DNA of 64,000 nt from Umezawaea beigongshangensis (lineage in GTDB: Bacteria > Actinomycetota > Actinomycetes > Mycobacteriales > Pseudonocardiaceae): NCBI RefSeq assembly GCF_016464305.1, contig NZ_JAEIOJ010000002.1, forward strand, positions 620,001 through 684,000. Reading direction: 5' to 3'. Numbering within the stretch: position 1 is the first letter of the stretch; the number at the start of each line of letters is the position of its first letter. Positions 41,040 to 51,372 of the stretch are shown one piece after another. The translations under genes were made by a program, and so were the position numbers. Under the pieces are notes generated by a model. That model saw only the letters and a list, made by a program, of their open reading frames with translations, searched no databases and had not been told where the DNA came from.

Positions 41040-42182
41040 TTGCCCCTCTTCGTCCACGTCCTGGGCCTTGCCGTCTTCGCGCAGGGCACCTCCGAGTTCG
41101 TGCTGTCCGGCCTGGTGCCGGGCATCGCACGTGACCTGTCCGTGTCGGTGGCCGCCGCCGCGAGCCTGACGTCCGCCTACGCCGCCGGCATGGTCCTCGG
41201 CGCGCCGGTGACGGCCGTGCTGAGCGCGCGCTGGCCGCGTCGTCGCGCGCTGGCGAGCCTGCTGACCGCGTTCGTCGTCGTGCACGTCGTCGGCGCGCTC
41301 ACGACGAGCTTCCCGGTTCTGCTGGCGACCAGGGTGGTCGCCGCCGTCGTCAACGCCGGTTTCCTCGCGGTCGCGATGTCGGTCGCGGCGGCCCTGGTGG
41401 CCCCGGCGCAGCGGACCCGCGCCACCGCCGTCCTGCTGGCCGGGGTGACCCTGTCCTGCCTCGTCGGCGTGCCCGCTGGCGCGCTGCTGGCCGACCGGTC
41501 CGGGTGGCGGTCGGCGTTCTGGGCGATCGCCGTCCTGTGCCTGCCCGCGCTGCTCCTCGTGTTCCGGTCCGCGCCGACCGACGCCGCCCGTCGGGACGAG
41601 GTGTCGATCCGACGGGAGGCGCGCGAGCTGCGGTCGCGTCCGCTGCAGCGGGCGCTGGTGCTCGCGGCCCTGGTCAACGGGGCCACGTTCGCGACGTTCG
41701 GCTACCTCGCCGTCATCGCGACGGACGTCGCTCACCTGTCCGGTGGTGCGGTTCCCGGCCTGCTCGCCGCGTTCGGCGCGGGCGCCTTCCTCGGCGTGAC
41801 CGCGGCCGGGCGGTGGGGCGGTCGGGTGGGACCGGATCTGGTCCTCGCCGTGTGCGCCCTGCCCACCGGGTGGGCGGCACTGGCCCTGGCCAGCACCGAC
41901 GCGGTCGCGCTGTTCGCACTGGCGGCAGTGCAGGGAGCGCTGTCGTTCGGCATCGGCTCGGCGCTCGTCGGCCGCGTCGTCCAGGTCGCGACGGACGCTC
42001 CGACGCTGAGCGGATCGTTCGCCACCGTCGCGCTGAACGCCGGCGCGTTCGCGGGTCCTCTGCTCGCGGGGGCCGTCGCCGGGACCACCGGCGACCACCG
42101 GGACGCCGCGTGGGTCAGCGCCGTCCTGGCCGCGGCGGCGACCGCCGTCGTCCTCACGTCCCGGACGCGCGTCGCCCGCTGA
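41040..42182 (+). CDS. MFS efflux transporter (Cmx/AraJ-like)
   Basis: A 380-residue transporter with 12 predicted hydrophobic helices. The start reads LPLFVHVLGLAVFAQGTSEFVLSGLVPGIA, the first helix with the FxxGTxEFxxxGLLP motif of drug-efflux DHA1 proteins. Motif A and motif C-like glycines are present (GVTLSCLVGVPAGALL). The start is TTG at 41040, with GGAG about 6 bases upstream; no ATG or GTG fits. It follows the UvrA-like gene by 263 bp on the same strand and may export the same compound. It is convergent with the TetR gene. Confidence 0.88.
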   Translation: MPLFVHVLGLAVFAQGTSEFVLSGLVPGIARDLSVSVAAAASLTSAYAAGMVLGAPVTAVLSARWPRRRALASLLTAFVVVHVVGALTTSFPVLLATRVVAAVVNAGFLAVAMSVAAALVAPAQRTRATAVLLAGVTLSCLVGVPAGALLADRSGWRSAFWAIAVLCLPALLLVFRSAPTDAARRDEVSIRREARELRSRPLQRALVLAALVNGATFATFGYLAVIATDVAHLSGGAVPGLLAAFGAGAFLGVTAAGRWGGRVGPDLVLAVCALPTGWAALALASTDAVALFALAAVQGALSFGIGSALVGRVVQVATDAPTLSGSFATVALNAGAFAGPLLAGAVAGTTGDHRDAAWVSAVLAAAATAVVLTSRTRVAR

Positions 42183-42198
42183 CCCGACCGGCTCGCCG

Positions 42199-42813
42199 TC
42201 AGGACGCGAGCAGCGCCCGCGCGGCCTGTTCGGCGAGCCAGTCCGTCGCGTCCTTCCAGGTCCAGCCGAAGTCGCGGACCGTGCGCCACGCCTCGAAGCC
42301 GAAGTAGAACCACAGGGTCTGCTCGACCTGCTTGCGGGTGAGGCCCTCGCGCAGTCCGCCGACGTCGAGCAGTCGGGCGGCGACGACGGCGAGCCGGTCC
42401 CGCACGGCGCGGGTGGCGAGATCGGCCGCCGCCGCCACGTCCGGGTCTGCGGTGCGGTTGTCGAGCAGGACGGCCAGCACCTTCTGCCTGCGGCGGCGCA
42501 CCTGCTCGGTGCCCTCGGCGACGAGTCGCAGGATCTCGCGGGGATCGGCGCACTCGCCGATGCGCCGCTCTGTCTCCACCGCCACGGCGTCGTCGGCGCC
42601 CTCGCCGGACAGCGCGGTGATCAGCGCCGGTTTGCCGCCGACGCTGGTGTAGACGGTGTTCACCGCGACACCGGCGGCGGCCGCGACCGCGGCGACGCTC
42701 GTCCGGGCGTAGCCCCGCTCGGCGAACAGTGTCGCAGCGGCCTCGACGATCGTCCGCCGCGTGTCCTCCGCGTGCTTCTCCCGCACCGGCGACCGGTAGC
42801 CCCGCACAACCAT
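42199..42813 (-). CDS. TetR-family transcriptional regulator
   Basis: A 204-residue repressor. The N-terminal TetR DNA-binding domain is DTRRTIVEAAATLFAERGYARTSVAAVAAAAGVAVNTVYTSVGGKPAL (about 16-63, given here only by its edges: residues 16 to 63). The C-terminal helical ligand domain ends in WTWKDATDWLAEQAARALL. The ATG at 42813 is only 33-45 bases from the divergent monooxygenase start. A TAGCAT -10-like box 8 bases ahead suggests a leaderless message. It probably represses the monooxygenase through the inverted repeat between them. Confidence 0.92.
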   Translation of the reverse strand: MVVRGYRSPVREKHAEDTRRTIVEAAATLFAERGYARTSVAAVAAAAGVAVNTVYTSVGGKPALITALSGEGADDAVAVETERRIGECADPREILRLVAEGTEQVRRRRQKVLAVLLDNRTADPDVAAAADLATRAVRDRLAVVAARLLDVGGLREGLTRKQVEQTLWFYFGFEAWRTVRDFGWTWKDATDWLAEQAARALLAS

Positions 42814-42835
42814 GGACCGGATGCTACCCCCGCTC

Positions 42836-42866
42836 ACATTCGTAGTATGTTCGTTCTTATGAATGT
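42836..42866. promoter_or_regulatory. Putative TetR operator between tetR and the monooxygenase gene
   Basis: ACATTCGTA (42836-42844) and TATGAATGT (42858-42866) form an inverted repeat matching 8 of 9 positions with a 13-base centre. It covers a TAGTAT -10-like box (42843-42848) and the monooxygenase start region. The AT content stands out from the surroundings. Confidence 0.6.
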
Positions 42867-44324
42867 AGATGCAGCACTGTCGAGTGAACACGATTCCCCC
42901 GAACCCGTGGTCGTGGTGGGCGCTGGCCCGGTGGGCCTGTGGACGGCGGCCGAGCTGGCGCTGGGCGGCGTCCGGACCGTGGTCCTGGAACGGGCGACCG
43001 AGCGCAGCCCGCACTCCAAGGCGCTGGGCGTGCACCCGCGCACGCTGGAGGTGCTGGCGATGCGCGGTCTGGTGCGGCAGTTCCTCGACGAGGGCGTGCC
43101 GGTACCGCGCTGGCACTTCGGGATGCTGGAGAACCGGCTGGACTTCAGCGTGCTCGACACGCCGTACCCGTTCATGCTGGCGCTGCCGCAGCTCCGCACC
43201 GAGCAGCTGCTGGAGGAGCACGCGCTCGCGCTGGGCGTGCGCGTCCTGCGCGGCCACACCGTGACGGGGCTGCGGCAGGACGCCGACGGCGTGCGGCTGG
43301 ACGTGACCGGGCCGGACGGGGAGCACGCCCGCACCGCGCGCTGGGTCGTGGGCGCGGACGGCGTCGGCAGCGCCGTGCGCACGGCGGCCGGGATCGCGTT
43401 CCCCGGCACCGCGACCACGTCCTACGGCTACGTGGGCGAGGTGCGGCTGACGTCGCCGCCGGTGGTGAGCGCGCACAACGAGCACGGCGCGCTGATCACC
43501 GTGCCCGTGCGCGACGGCCGGTACCGCATCGCCGGGGTGGACGCGCACGACGGCGGCGCACCGGGACCGTTCACCCTGGAGGACCTGCGGGCGACCACGA
43601 CGCGGGTCGCGGGCAGCGACTTCGGGATGCACGACCCCGGCTGGCTGTCCCGCTACGGCAACGCCACGCGGCTCGCCGAGCGCTACCGCAGCGGCCGGGT
43701 GCTGCTGGCGGGCGACGCGGCGCACCGGCACCTCCCGGCGGGCGGCGTCGGGCTCAACGTCGGCGTGCAGGACGCGATGAACCTGGGCTGGCGGCTGGCC
43801 GCCGTGGCACGCGGCGACGCGGACCCGTCGCTGCTGGACGAGTACCACGACGAGCGCCACCCGATCGGCGAGCAGCTCGCCGAGCACACCCTGGCCCAGT
43901 CGGCGCTGATCACCGCGACCGCTCCCGACGGCACGGCGCTGCGCTCGCTGCTGAGCAGGACGATCGCGACGGTGCCCGAGTTCGCGCTGGCCCTGGCCCG
44001 CAAGCTCTCCGCGCTGGACGTGGCGTACCCGTCGGCCGGTCACCCCCTGACCGGCTCGCGGATGCCGGAGGACTTCGAGCTGCTCCGCCACGGCCGTCCG
44101 CTCCTGCTCGTCCCGGCCGGCTCCCCCGGCCCGGCGTCCACCGCGGCGGCGGCGGAGCTGGGCGTGGAGGTGGTGCCCGGCGCCCGGTCGTGGACGGACG
44201 CGGCGGTCGTCCTGGTCCGCCCGGACGGCCACGTCGGGTGGGCGGCGGACCGGGCCGCGGACGAGGAGGTCGCCGCCGCCCTGCGCGGACTCGGCACCCG
44301 CTTCCCCCGCGCGACCCGGCCGGA

Positions 44325-44337
<13 letters not shown>
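42859..44337 (+). CDS. FAD-dependent aromatic monooxygenase (class A, PheA/TfdB/Rox-like)
   Basis: A 492-residue flavoprotein hydroxylase. The ADP-binding motif is VVVGAGPVGLWTAAELALGG (about 17-36). The DG motif is WVVGADGVGSAVR and the GD motif is RVLLAGDAAHRHLPAGGVGLNVG. A C-terminal thioredoxin-like domain follows. Such enzymes hydroxylate phenols or inactivate antibiotics (rifampicin, tetracycline). ATG at 42859 lacks a ribosome site and lies about 11 bases after a -10-like box, so the message may be leaderless; ATG at 42847 is the alternative. It ends 13 bases inside the convergent modC gene. Confidence 0.9.
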
Positions 44338-45370
<1,033 letters not shown>

Positions 45371-45374
<4 letters not shown>

Positions 45375-46180
45375 GGCGCTCCCCCGATCCACCGGTCCCG
45401 CAACCCGACCAGAACGGCGACCGACACCAGGAGCAGGACGACGCTCAGCACGACGGCGGCGTCGGGATCGGTCTCCAGTGCCAGGTAGACCGCCAGGGGC
45501 ATGGTGGTGGTCCGGCCGGGGAAGTTGCCGGCGAAGGTGATCGTGGCGCCGAACTCGCCGAGCGCGCGGGCCCAGCACAGCACGGTTCCGGCGACGACGC
45601 CGGGCGCGATCGTGGGCAGGGTGACCCGGCGGAAGATCAGCCAGCGGGACGCGCCGAGGGTGGCGGCGGCCTCCTCGTAGCGGGGGTCGGCGGCGCGCAG
45701 CGCGCCCTCCACCGAGACGACCAGGAACGGCATGGCGACGAACGCCTCCGCGAGCACGACGCCCGCCGTCGTGAACGGCAGCGAGATGCCGAACCAGGCG
45801 TCGAGGTACTGCCCCACCAGCCCGCGGCGGCCGAGGACGAACAGCAGGGCGACACCGCCGACCACGGGCGGCAGCACCAGCGGCACGGTCACCAGCGCGC
45901 GCAGCACGCCCCGGCCCGGCAGGTCGCTGCGGGCGAGCAGCCAGGCCAGCGGAACGCCCAGGAGCAGGCAGATCACCGTGGCCAGGCTCGCGCAGACCAG
46001 GGACAACCGCAGCGCCTGCCCCACCTCCGCGCGCACCAGCTGACCCGGCACCGCGCCCCAGGGCGTCCGGACGAGGAGCCCGGCGAGGGGCACGAGCAGG
46101 AACGCGAGCCCCACCAGCGCGGGCAGCACGAGGACGACCGGGAGCCGTCCTCCGACCGCCCGGCGGCGGACGCGGTTCAC
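45371..46180 (-). CDS. modB: Molybdate ABC transporter permease
   Basis: A 269-residue permease with six predicted helices and the cytoplasmic EAA loop EEAAATLGASRWLIFRRVTLP that docks to ModC. It ends ALGEFGATITFAGNFPGRTTTMPLAVYL, a typical ModB segment. GTG at 46180 overlaps the modA stop (GTGA). Inner-membrane channel of the molybdate importer. Confidence 0.94.
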
Positions 46181-46935
46181 GGGGCGGTGAACCCGGCGTC
46201 GGCGAGGACGGCACGTCCCCGGCCGGACAGGACGTGGTCGACGAACGCCCGTGCCCCGGCGGCGTTCGGCGCGTCGGCCAGCACCGCCACGGGGTAGTCG
46301 TTCACGGCCTGGTCCGCCTGCGGGAACTCGACGCCCTCGACCTCGGCGTCAGCGGCCGCGACGTCGGTCCGGTACACCAGCCCGGCGTCCACCTCCCCCA
46401 GCCGGACCTTGGTCAGCACGGCCTTGACGTCCTGCTCCAGCGTGTCGGCCCGCGGCGTCACCCCGGCGGCCTCGAACACCTTCTCCGCCGCCGCTCCGCA
46501 GGGCACCTGCTCCGCGCACAGCGCGATCGTCGCGTCGGCGTTCCCGAAGTCCGCGAGGCCGGTGATCCCGCCGGGGTTGCCCCTCGGCACGGCGATCTGG
46601 AGCCTGTTGCGCGCGAACGTGGTGGGGGTTCCGGCGGTGCCGACGCCGTCGACGACCTGCTGCATGTTCACGGGCGCCGCGGCGGCGAACACGTCGGCGG
46701 GTGCGCCCCGGTCGATCTGCTGCGCGAGCGCGGAGCTGCCGCCGAAGTTGAGGACGACCCTCGTGCCGGGGTTCGCGGCCTCGAAGTCCTCGCCCAGCTC
46801 GGTGAACGTCCCGGTGAGCGAGGCGGCGGCGAAGACGGTGACGGCGCTCGCGGCGGGCGCGGTGCCGGCGGAGCCGCAGGCGGCCGGGAACAGGGTCGCG
46901 ACGAGGACCGCGGCGAGCACGCGCGTGCGGGACAC
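46177..46935 (-). CDS. modA: Molybdate-binding lipoprotein
   Basis: A 252-residue periplasmic-type binding protein. A signal peptide ends PAACGS, an imperfect lipobox that should tether it to the membrane. Ligand-binding segments are VFAAASLTGTFTELGEDFEAANPG, NFGGSSALAQQIDRGAPADVFAAAA and EVDAGLVYRTDV, characteristic of ModA. GTG at 46935 has GGAGG 7 bases upstream and is chosen over a GTG six bases earlier that overlaps the preceding stop. Confidence 0.93.
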   Translation of the reverse strand: MSRTRVLAAVLVATLFPAACGSAGTAPAASAVTVFAAASLTGTFTELGEDFEAANPGTRVVLNFGGSSALAQQIDRGAPADVFAAAAPVNMQQVVDGVGTAGTPTTFARNRLQIAVPRGNPGGITGLADFGNADATIALCAEQVPCGAAAEKVFEAAGVTPRADTLEQDVKAVLTKVRLGEVDAGLVYRTDVAAADAEVEGVEFPQADQAVNDYPVAVLADAPNAAGARAFVDHVLSGRGRAVLADAGFTAP

Positions 46936-46937
46936 GG

Positions 46938-47336
46938 TCACGCCTCCGGGATCTCGACGACGACGTGCGTGGACTTGATCGAGGCGACCGCGACGCTGCC
47001 GACCTCCAGGCCGAGTTCGTCGGCGGACTCGCGGCTCATCAGCGACACCACCCGGAACGGCCCGGCCTGCATCTCGACCTGGGCCATCACCACGTCCTTC
47101 ACCACGCGGGTGACGATGCCGCGCATCCGGTTGCGCGCCGAGGCGGCGACGGTGACCCCGGACTCGGTGGCGTCGGCGCCGCGCTGGGCGAAGGCCGCCA
47201 GCTCGCGCCCCTCGACGGCCATGCGCCCGTTGTCGAGCTGGATCGACGCCAGCCTGCCCTGGTCGATCCAGCGACGCACCGTGTCGTCGCTGACGCCGAG
47301 CAGTGCGGCGGCTTCGCTGATCCTCAGATTCGGCAC
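46938..47336 (-). CDS. HTH-TOBE (Mop) molybdenum-responsive protein
   Basis: A 132-residue protein joining an excisionase/MerR-like helix-turn-helix (LRISEAAALLGVSDDTVRRWIDQ, residues 4-26) to a single Mop/TOBE domain (SARNRMRGIVTRVVKDVVMAQVEM ... SLMSRESADELGLEVGSVAVASIKSTHVVVEIP, given by its ends). This layout is the actinobacterial stand-in for ModE: it senses molybdate and probably controls the mod operon it heads. GTG at 47336; no strong ribosome site is visible. Confidence 0.88.
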   Translation of the reverse strand: MPNLRISEAAALLGVSDDTVRRWIDQGRLASIQLDNGRMAVEGRELAAFAQRGADATESGVTVAASARNRMRGIVTRVVKDVVMAQVEMQAGPFRVVSLMSRESADELGLEVGSVAVASIKSTHVVVEIPEA

Positions 47337-47494
47337 GACAAGCCATCGTAGTTCCGCATCAGCGGAACCGGACCGCTCGACGCGAATCCGGCCCGGATCG
47401 TTACCGGTTCCCGCGGACGCGGCTCCCGAGAGGCTTCCGGGCCGCGTTCACGGAGCTGGGACCGTCGTGCGGTGGTCGCGCCCGCGCGAGGTGG

Positions 47495-49342
47495 TCACTG
47501 GAAGCCGCGACCGATGGTGGGCACCAGGGCCAGCGCGCGCACGTCGTCGGCCAGCGCCGCCGGCGCGGCCGGCTGGACCGGCGCCACGACGGGCGCGGGC
47601 CGGTCGAACGCGCCGGGTGCCGTCAGGTCCTCGACGAAGGCGTCGATCTTCTCCTCGGTCACCGAGGGCATGACGAAGATGTGGGCGTAGTCCCGCAGCC
47701 GCCCCGAGTTCATGAGCATGGGCTGGCACGACAGCGACCACTTGTCGACGATGCGCGGGTTGGGCCGGCGGAAGCGCACCGTGAGAGCCATCGGGCTGCG
47801 GTTGACGTACAGCCCCTCCTCGGGGAGTCGGTCCTCCCGGTCGAGCAGGTCCTCCAGCTCGCGCAGCTGCGTCTCCAGGTATCGGGTCAGCCGCAAGGCT
47901 CGCACGGCCGTGGCGGCGTGCTCCTCCACCGACTTCTGCGCGAGGTGGTCCCACAGCACCAGCGGGGACAGGCCGTTGCGCGACCCGGCGAAGGTGGTGT
48001 CCGGCGAGCCGGTGTAGGCCGGGACGCTCGGGGGCTCGACCCGGAACTTGTTCTTGGTCATGAACACGCCGCACGGCCAGGGCGCGCCCGGCCACTTGTG
48101 CCCGCTCATCACGATGGAGCTGACCATGTCGACGCCCTCGACGCGCAGGCCGAAGTCGAACTCGGGGATGCCGCCCCTGATCTCCCGCCGGACGGCCCGG
48201 CCGAGTTCGTCCTCCCGCTCGGCGGCGATGCGCAGGAACGGCACGTAGCCCGCACCCAGCGCGCCGTCGACGTGGATCCAGAAGCCCCTCCTGGTGTCGG
48301 GCCTGCCGGGTTCGAACTCGAACGTGCGCTCCAGCAGGCCGTTGTCGCGCAGGACCGGGTACAGCCGCTTGGCGATCTTGCCGACGTTGTCGCAGGCGCC
48401 CTTGAAGGTGGTGCCGAAGTTGAGCAGCAGCAGGACCGGGTGCTGCTTGCGGGCGAAGAACTCCACGAGCGTCACCAGCGCGGCGACGTCGATCTCCCCG
48501 CTGCCGTCCGCGCCGCCCTTGGACGGCACCTCCATCGGCCAGTCGCCGTCCAGCGGGCACTCGCCGGGGTACTCGGTCCTCCCGACGGCGCCGAAGGTGT
48601 CGATCGCCAGCGTGCGCACCGCCTTGACGATCGAGTAGTGGGTGTCCTCGGAGTAGAAGACCACCGGCCGCAAGCGGTTGCCCGGCGCGCTGTCCGCGTC
48701 CCGCGCCTGCGGCGAGGTCTGCACGTACATCATCTGTCCCCCGTCCTCACCGCCGTCGGCGGGACGGGTGACGAGCTTCTTGCCGGACAGGTAGTCGCGG
48801 GCGTTGGAGAGGGCGTAGAGGTTGCCCTCGGTGGATCCCATCGTCAGCACGTAGCCCCAGTAGTCCTCCGGCGACGGCCGACCGGTGTTGTGGGGCCAGT
48901 TCGCCCGCCACAACGCCGCGTAGTGGTCCAGCACCGCCCGTTCGACGAGCTTCGTGTTCGGCTTGTAGTTGCCCTCCTGGAACGGGTCGCCGACGTTGTT
49001 GAGGTGGAACTCCAGGAACCGCCCCAGGTCCTGCTGGTAGTGCCCCATGTCCTGGTTGCCCTGGAAGCCGACCATGTGCTCGCGCTTCTCCACCAGGTAG
49101 GTCTCCAGCGCGTTGAGCGCGCGCTTGCGCTGCTTGGCGCTCAGCCCGCCCACCGGGATCTGGAAGTCCTCGGCCCGCAGCTCCGGCTCGCACGGGTAGA
49201 CCGTCTGCGGGTCGGCGGAGGGCTCGGTGATCAGCGAGGCGTGTCCGTCGCCCAGCCCGGAGGACCGCAGCAGCACCGACCAGGACGTGCCGTCCGGACC
49301 GAAGGCGAAGTCGGGGCGCTGTTCCGGGACGTGCTGCGTCAT
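47495..49342 (-). CDS. Large PLP-dependent group II decarboxylase
   Basis: A 615-residue fold-type I decarboxylase. GYVLTMGSTEGNLYALSNAR binds the cofactor phosphate. HVDGALGAGYVPF holds the Asp that pairs with the pyridine N. The Schiff-base lysine is in VMSGHKWPGAPWPCG near residue 415. Glutamate/tyrosine decarboxylases are usually 450-520 residues; this one has a longer N-terminal region and an insert around residues 200-225. Substrate not assignable by eye. ATG at 49342 has GGGAGA 4 bases upstream. It stands alone with several short repeats in its promoter region. Confidence 0.85.
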   Translation of the reverse strand: MTQHVPEQRPDFAFGPDGTSWSVLLRSSGLGDGHASLITEPSADPQTVYPCEPELRAEDFQIPVGGLSAKQRKRALNALETYLVEKREHMVGFQGNQDMGHYQQDLGRFLEFHLNNVGDPFQEGNYKPNTKLVERAVLDHYAALWRANWPHNTGRPSPEDYWGYVLTMGSTEGNLYALSNARDYLSGKKLVTRPADGGEDGGQMMYVQTSPQARDADSAPGNRLRPVVFYSEDTHYSIVKAVRTLAIDTFGAVGRTEYPGECPLDGDWPMEVPSKGGADGSGEIDVAALVTLVEFFARKQHPVLLLLNFGTTFKGACDNVGKIAKRLYPVLRDNGLLERTFEFEPGRPDTRRGFWIHVDGALGAGYVPFLRIAAEREDELGRAVRREIRGGIPEFDFGLRVEGVDMVSSIVMSGHKWPGAPWPCGVFMTKNKFRVEPPSVPAYTGSPDTTFAGSRNGLSPLVLWDHLAQKSVEEHAATAVRALRLTRYLETQLRELEDLLDREDRLPEEGLYVNRSPMALTVRFRRPNPRIVDKWSLSCQPMLMNSGRLRDYAHIFVMPSVTEEKIDAFVEDLTAPGAFDRPAPVVAPVQPAAPAALADDVRALALVPTIGRGFQ

Positions 49343-49704
49343 CGTGTCTCCCGATCGTCCGCGATCTCGGTGCAGCCGACTCACGAAGGACGCGACACGT
49401 GTCGGCGGACTTCGTCGGGTCGCGATCCGCGGATCGTCGACGAAGCGTGATCTTCGTCGACCGTAGCAGCGCCGGGAGCGGTTGAAACCGGACCGCGACG
49501 ACGTCCACCCGATCGTGGATCACCGCACGACGCGTGGATCACCGCACGACGTCGGCGGGCTGGGAGGAGCCGCCGCGCTGGGGACGAGCCGGGCACCGGC
49601 GCGCGAGAGCTCGATCGCGGTGTTCGCCGACGACGGCCGCGTCCGCACCCGTTCCCCGTGGCTGTTCGCGTCCAGCTCGTCGTCCGGGAGCGGCGTCCGA
49701 GCGG
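49343..49704. other. Promoter region of the decarboxylase gene with repeats
   Basis: About 360 bp without a gene. It holds GACACGTGTC (49394-49403, perfect palindrome), the inverted repeat GTCGACGAAG/CTTCGTCGAC (49436-49445 and 49452-49461) and a 19-bp tandem duplication (49514-49551). The first two lie 50-120 bases upstream of the decarboxylase start. Confidence 0.55.
49514..49551. repeat. Perfect 19-bp tandem duplication
   Basis: CGTGGATCACCGCACGACG occurs at 49514-49532 and again, identical, at 49533-49551. Confidence 0.9.
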
Positions 49705-51372
49705 TCAGCGGTAGGCGCGGACGACACCGGTGTCGACGGCGGGCCCGTGCTCGTCGGGGGACGTGAGCACCGTCCAGCGCGAGGCGGAGGTGTCCGGCGC
49801 TCCCCAGACGAACGTCCCGTCCGCGCAGCTCATGACGAGGTCCTGGCCGTCGAGGGGCGGTGGGCGGCTACCGGAGTGCGCCCTGCACACGGCGCCACCG
49901 TCGAGTTCGAGCATCCAGTGGTCCGGGCCGGTCCCCGTTCCGGGTTCGGCGGGGAGCGGTTCGGCGAGCTGGATCACCTCCAGCTCCGCCGGTGAGCGGA
50001 CGCAGGCGACGGCGGTGCCCGCGCGGCCGGCGAAGCAGGGGTCCTCGATCTCGGCGGCGTCGGTGGCGCAGCGCCAGGAGTCCGCGCGGCCGGACACGAG
50101 CGAGGACGTCCAGCAGCTCCCCGTGGTGGTGCCGGTCGCGGTGAACCCGGAGGCGATGCGATCGCCGTCCCACGGCCGCACGTCGACGACCTCCGTGGGC
50201 TCCCCGGCGTGCGCCGTGGTCGTGGTGACGACCGGCGCGGCCGTCTGCGCGGGGTGCGTCGTGGGATCGGTCCACACGTGCAGTTCGGAGCTTCCGAACC
50301 CGCCCTCGACCCCGAGCAGGAAGGTCGCGGTGGTGGTGGTCACGGCAGCGACGAACCGGTCCACGTCGTCGAAGTGGTTGTCGCGCACCGGCGCGCGCGT
50401 CCACGTCGCGCCGTCCGGCGAGGTCCACGTCGCGGCGGTGGTCGGTTCCTGGTGGGTGACCCCGAGTGCGAGGAACCCGTCGTGCCACGGGCGCACGGAG
50501 ACGACCTGCTGGTACTCGCGGGGCGCGACTCCGGCGTCGGGCAGGTGTCCGACGTCGACGACGCCGGAACGCCACACCGGGTCGTCGTCCCTGCGGTACC
50601 GGACGGTGAGGTCGTCGGCGAACACCACGGTGGTGGAGCCCGAGCGGGCGGCCGCGCCCGACGAGTCCTCGGAGAGACCGGCACCGATGTCCTGCCAGTG
50701 CAGGCCGTCGGTCGAGGAGTGCACGGCCGGGGTGCCGCTCGCCGGGGAGGGCAGGAGGAGGAAGCCGTCTGCGGTCGCGACGACCTGTGGCGCCATCCCC
50801 TCGAAGACGTCCGCCGACGGCGTGCGCACCGTCTTGTCGAACGAGACGCCGTCCGGCGAGTACCACACCCGCAGACCGGCACCGGCTCCGAGCACACCCG
50901 CGGGGCGGGTACCGGCGACGACCACGCCACGCGGTCCCGCCGCGATGCCGAGGTGCTGGTCGCCCCCGGTGTCGGGGACCGGCGTGGCGCTCCAGTCCCG
51001 GCCGTCGCGCGAGTGCCACACGGCCGCGCCGTCCGCGGTGGTGCCGAGCACGTGCACCGTCGACCCGTGCCCGGCGACCCCGGTCCCGGACACGACCCCC
51101 GCCAGGCCCTCCAGCTCGGCGACGGTCCACGCGCGTCCGTCGGAGGAGACCAGCACGGTCGGCGGATCGGTGCCGGTGAGCAGGGCGACGCCGCCGTCCC
51201 ACCCCGCCGCCGCGCCGTAGCTCGACAGGCCGCTGTCCGCTGACGACCACACCCGGCCGAGCGCCGTCCACCGCGGCGACCGCTCCACCGGCTCAGCGGG
51301 TCCGGGGTCGGGCGTGCAGGACACCGCGAGCAGCAGGGCTGCCAGCACGACGCAGGTCCGACGGTTCAGCAC
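49705..51372 (-). CDS. Secreted lipoprotein with BNR/Asp-box-like beta-propeller repeats
   Basis: A 555-residue exported protein. A short signal peptide ends LLLAVSCTPD (lipobox-like, Cys near 18). At least five propeller repeats contain the S-x-D-G-x-x-W motif (VSSDGRAWTV, HSRDGRDWSA, YSPDGVSFDK, HSSTDGLHWQ, TSPDGATWTR), the Asp-box theme of sialidase-type propellers. It lacks the arginine triad of sialidases as far as I can see. GTG at 51372 follows GAGGAGGAG. It overlaps the end of the upstream membrane-protein gene by 7 bases, so the two act together at the cell surface. Confidence 0.82.
   Translation of the reverse strand: MLNRRTCVVLAALLLAVSCTPDPGPAEPVERSPRWTALGRVWSSADSGLSSYGAAAGWDGGVALLTGTDPPTVLVSSDGRAWTVAELEGLAGVVSGTGVAGHGSTVHVLGTTADGAAVWHSRDGRDWSATPVPDTGGDQHLGIAAGPRGVVVAGTRPAGVLGAGAGLRVWYSPDGVSFDKTVRTPSADVFEGMAPQVVATADGFLLLPSPASGTPAVHSSTDGLHWQDIGAGLSEDSSGAAARSGSTTVVFADDLTVRYRRDDDPVWRSGVVDVGHLPDAGVAPREYQQVVSVRPWHDGFLALGVTHQEPTTAATWTSPDGATWTRAPVRDNHFDDVDRFVAAVTTTTATFLLGVEGGFGSSELHVWTDPTTHPAQTAAPVVTTTTAHAGEPTEVVDVRPWDGDRIASGFTATGTTTGSCWTSSLVSGRADSWRCATDAAEIEDPCFAGRAGTAVACVRSPAELEVIQLAEPLPAEPGTGTGPDHWMLELDGGAVCRAHSGSRPPPLDGQDLVMSCADGTFVWGAPDTSASRWTVLTSPDEHGPAVDTGVVRAYR

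Noticed and set aside
47337-47494. Molybdenum-cofactor riboswitch before the mod operon
   Set aside because: The gap is only 158 bases and partly holds the end of the neighbouring gene; I could not find the paired helices.
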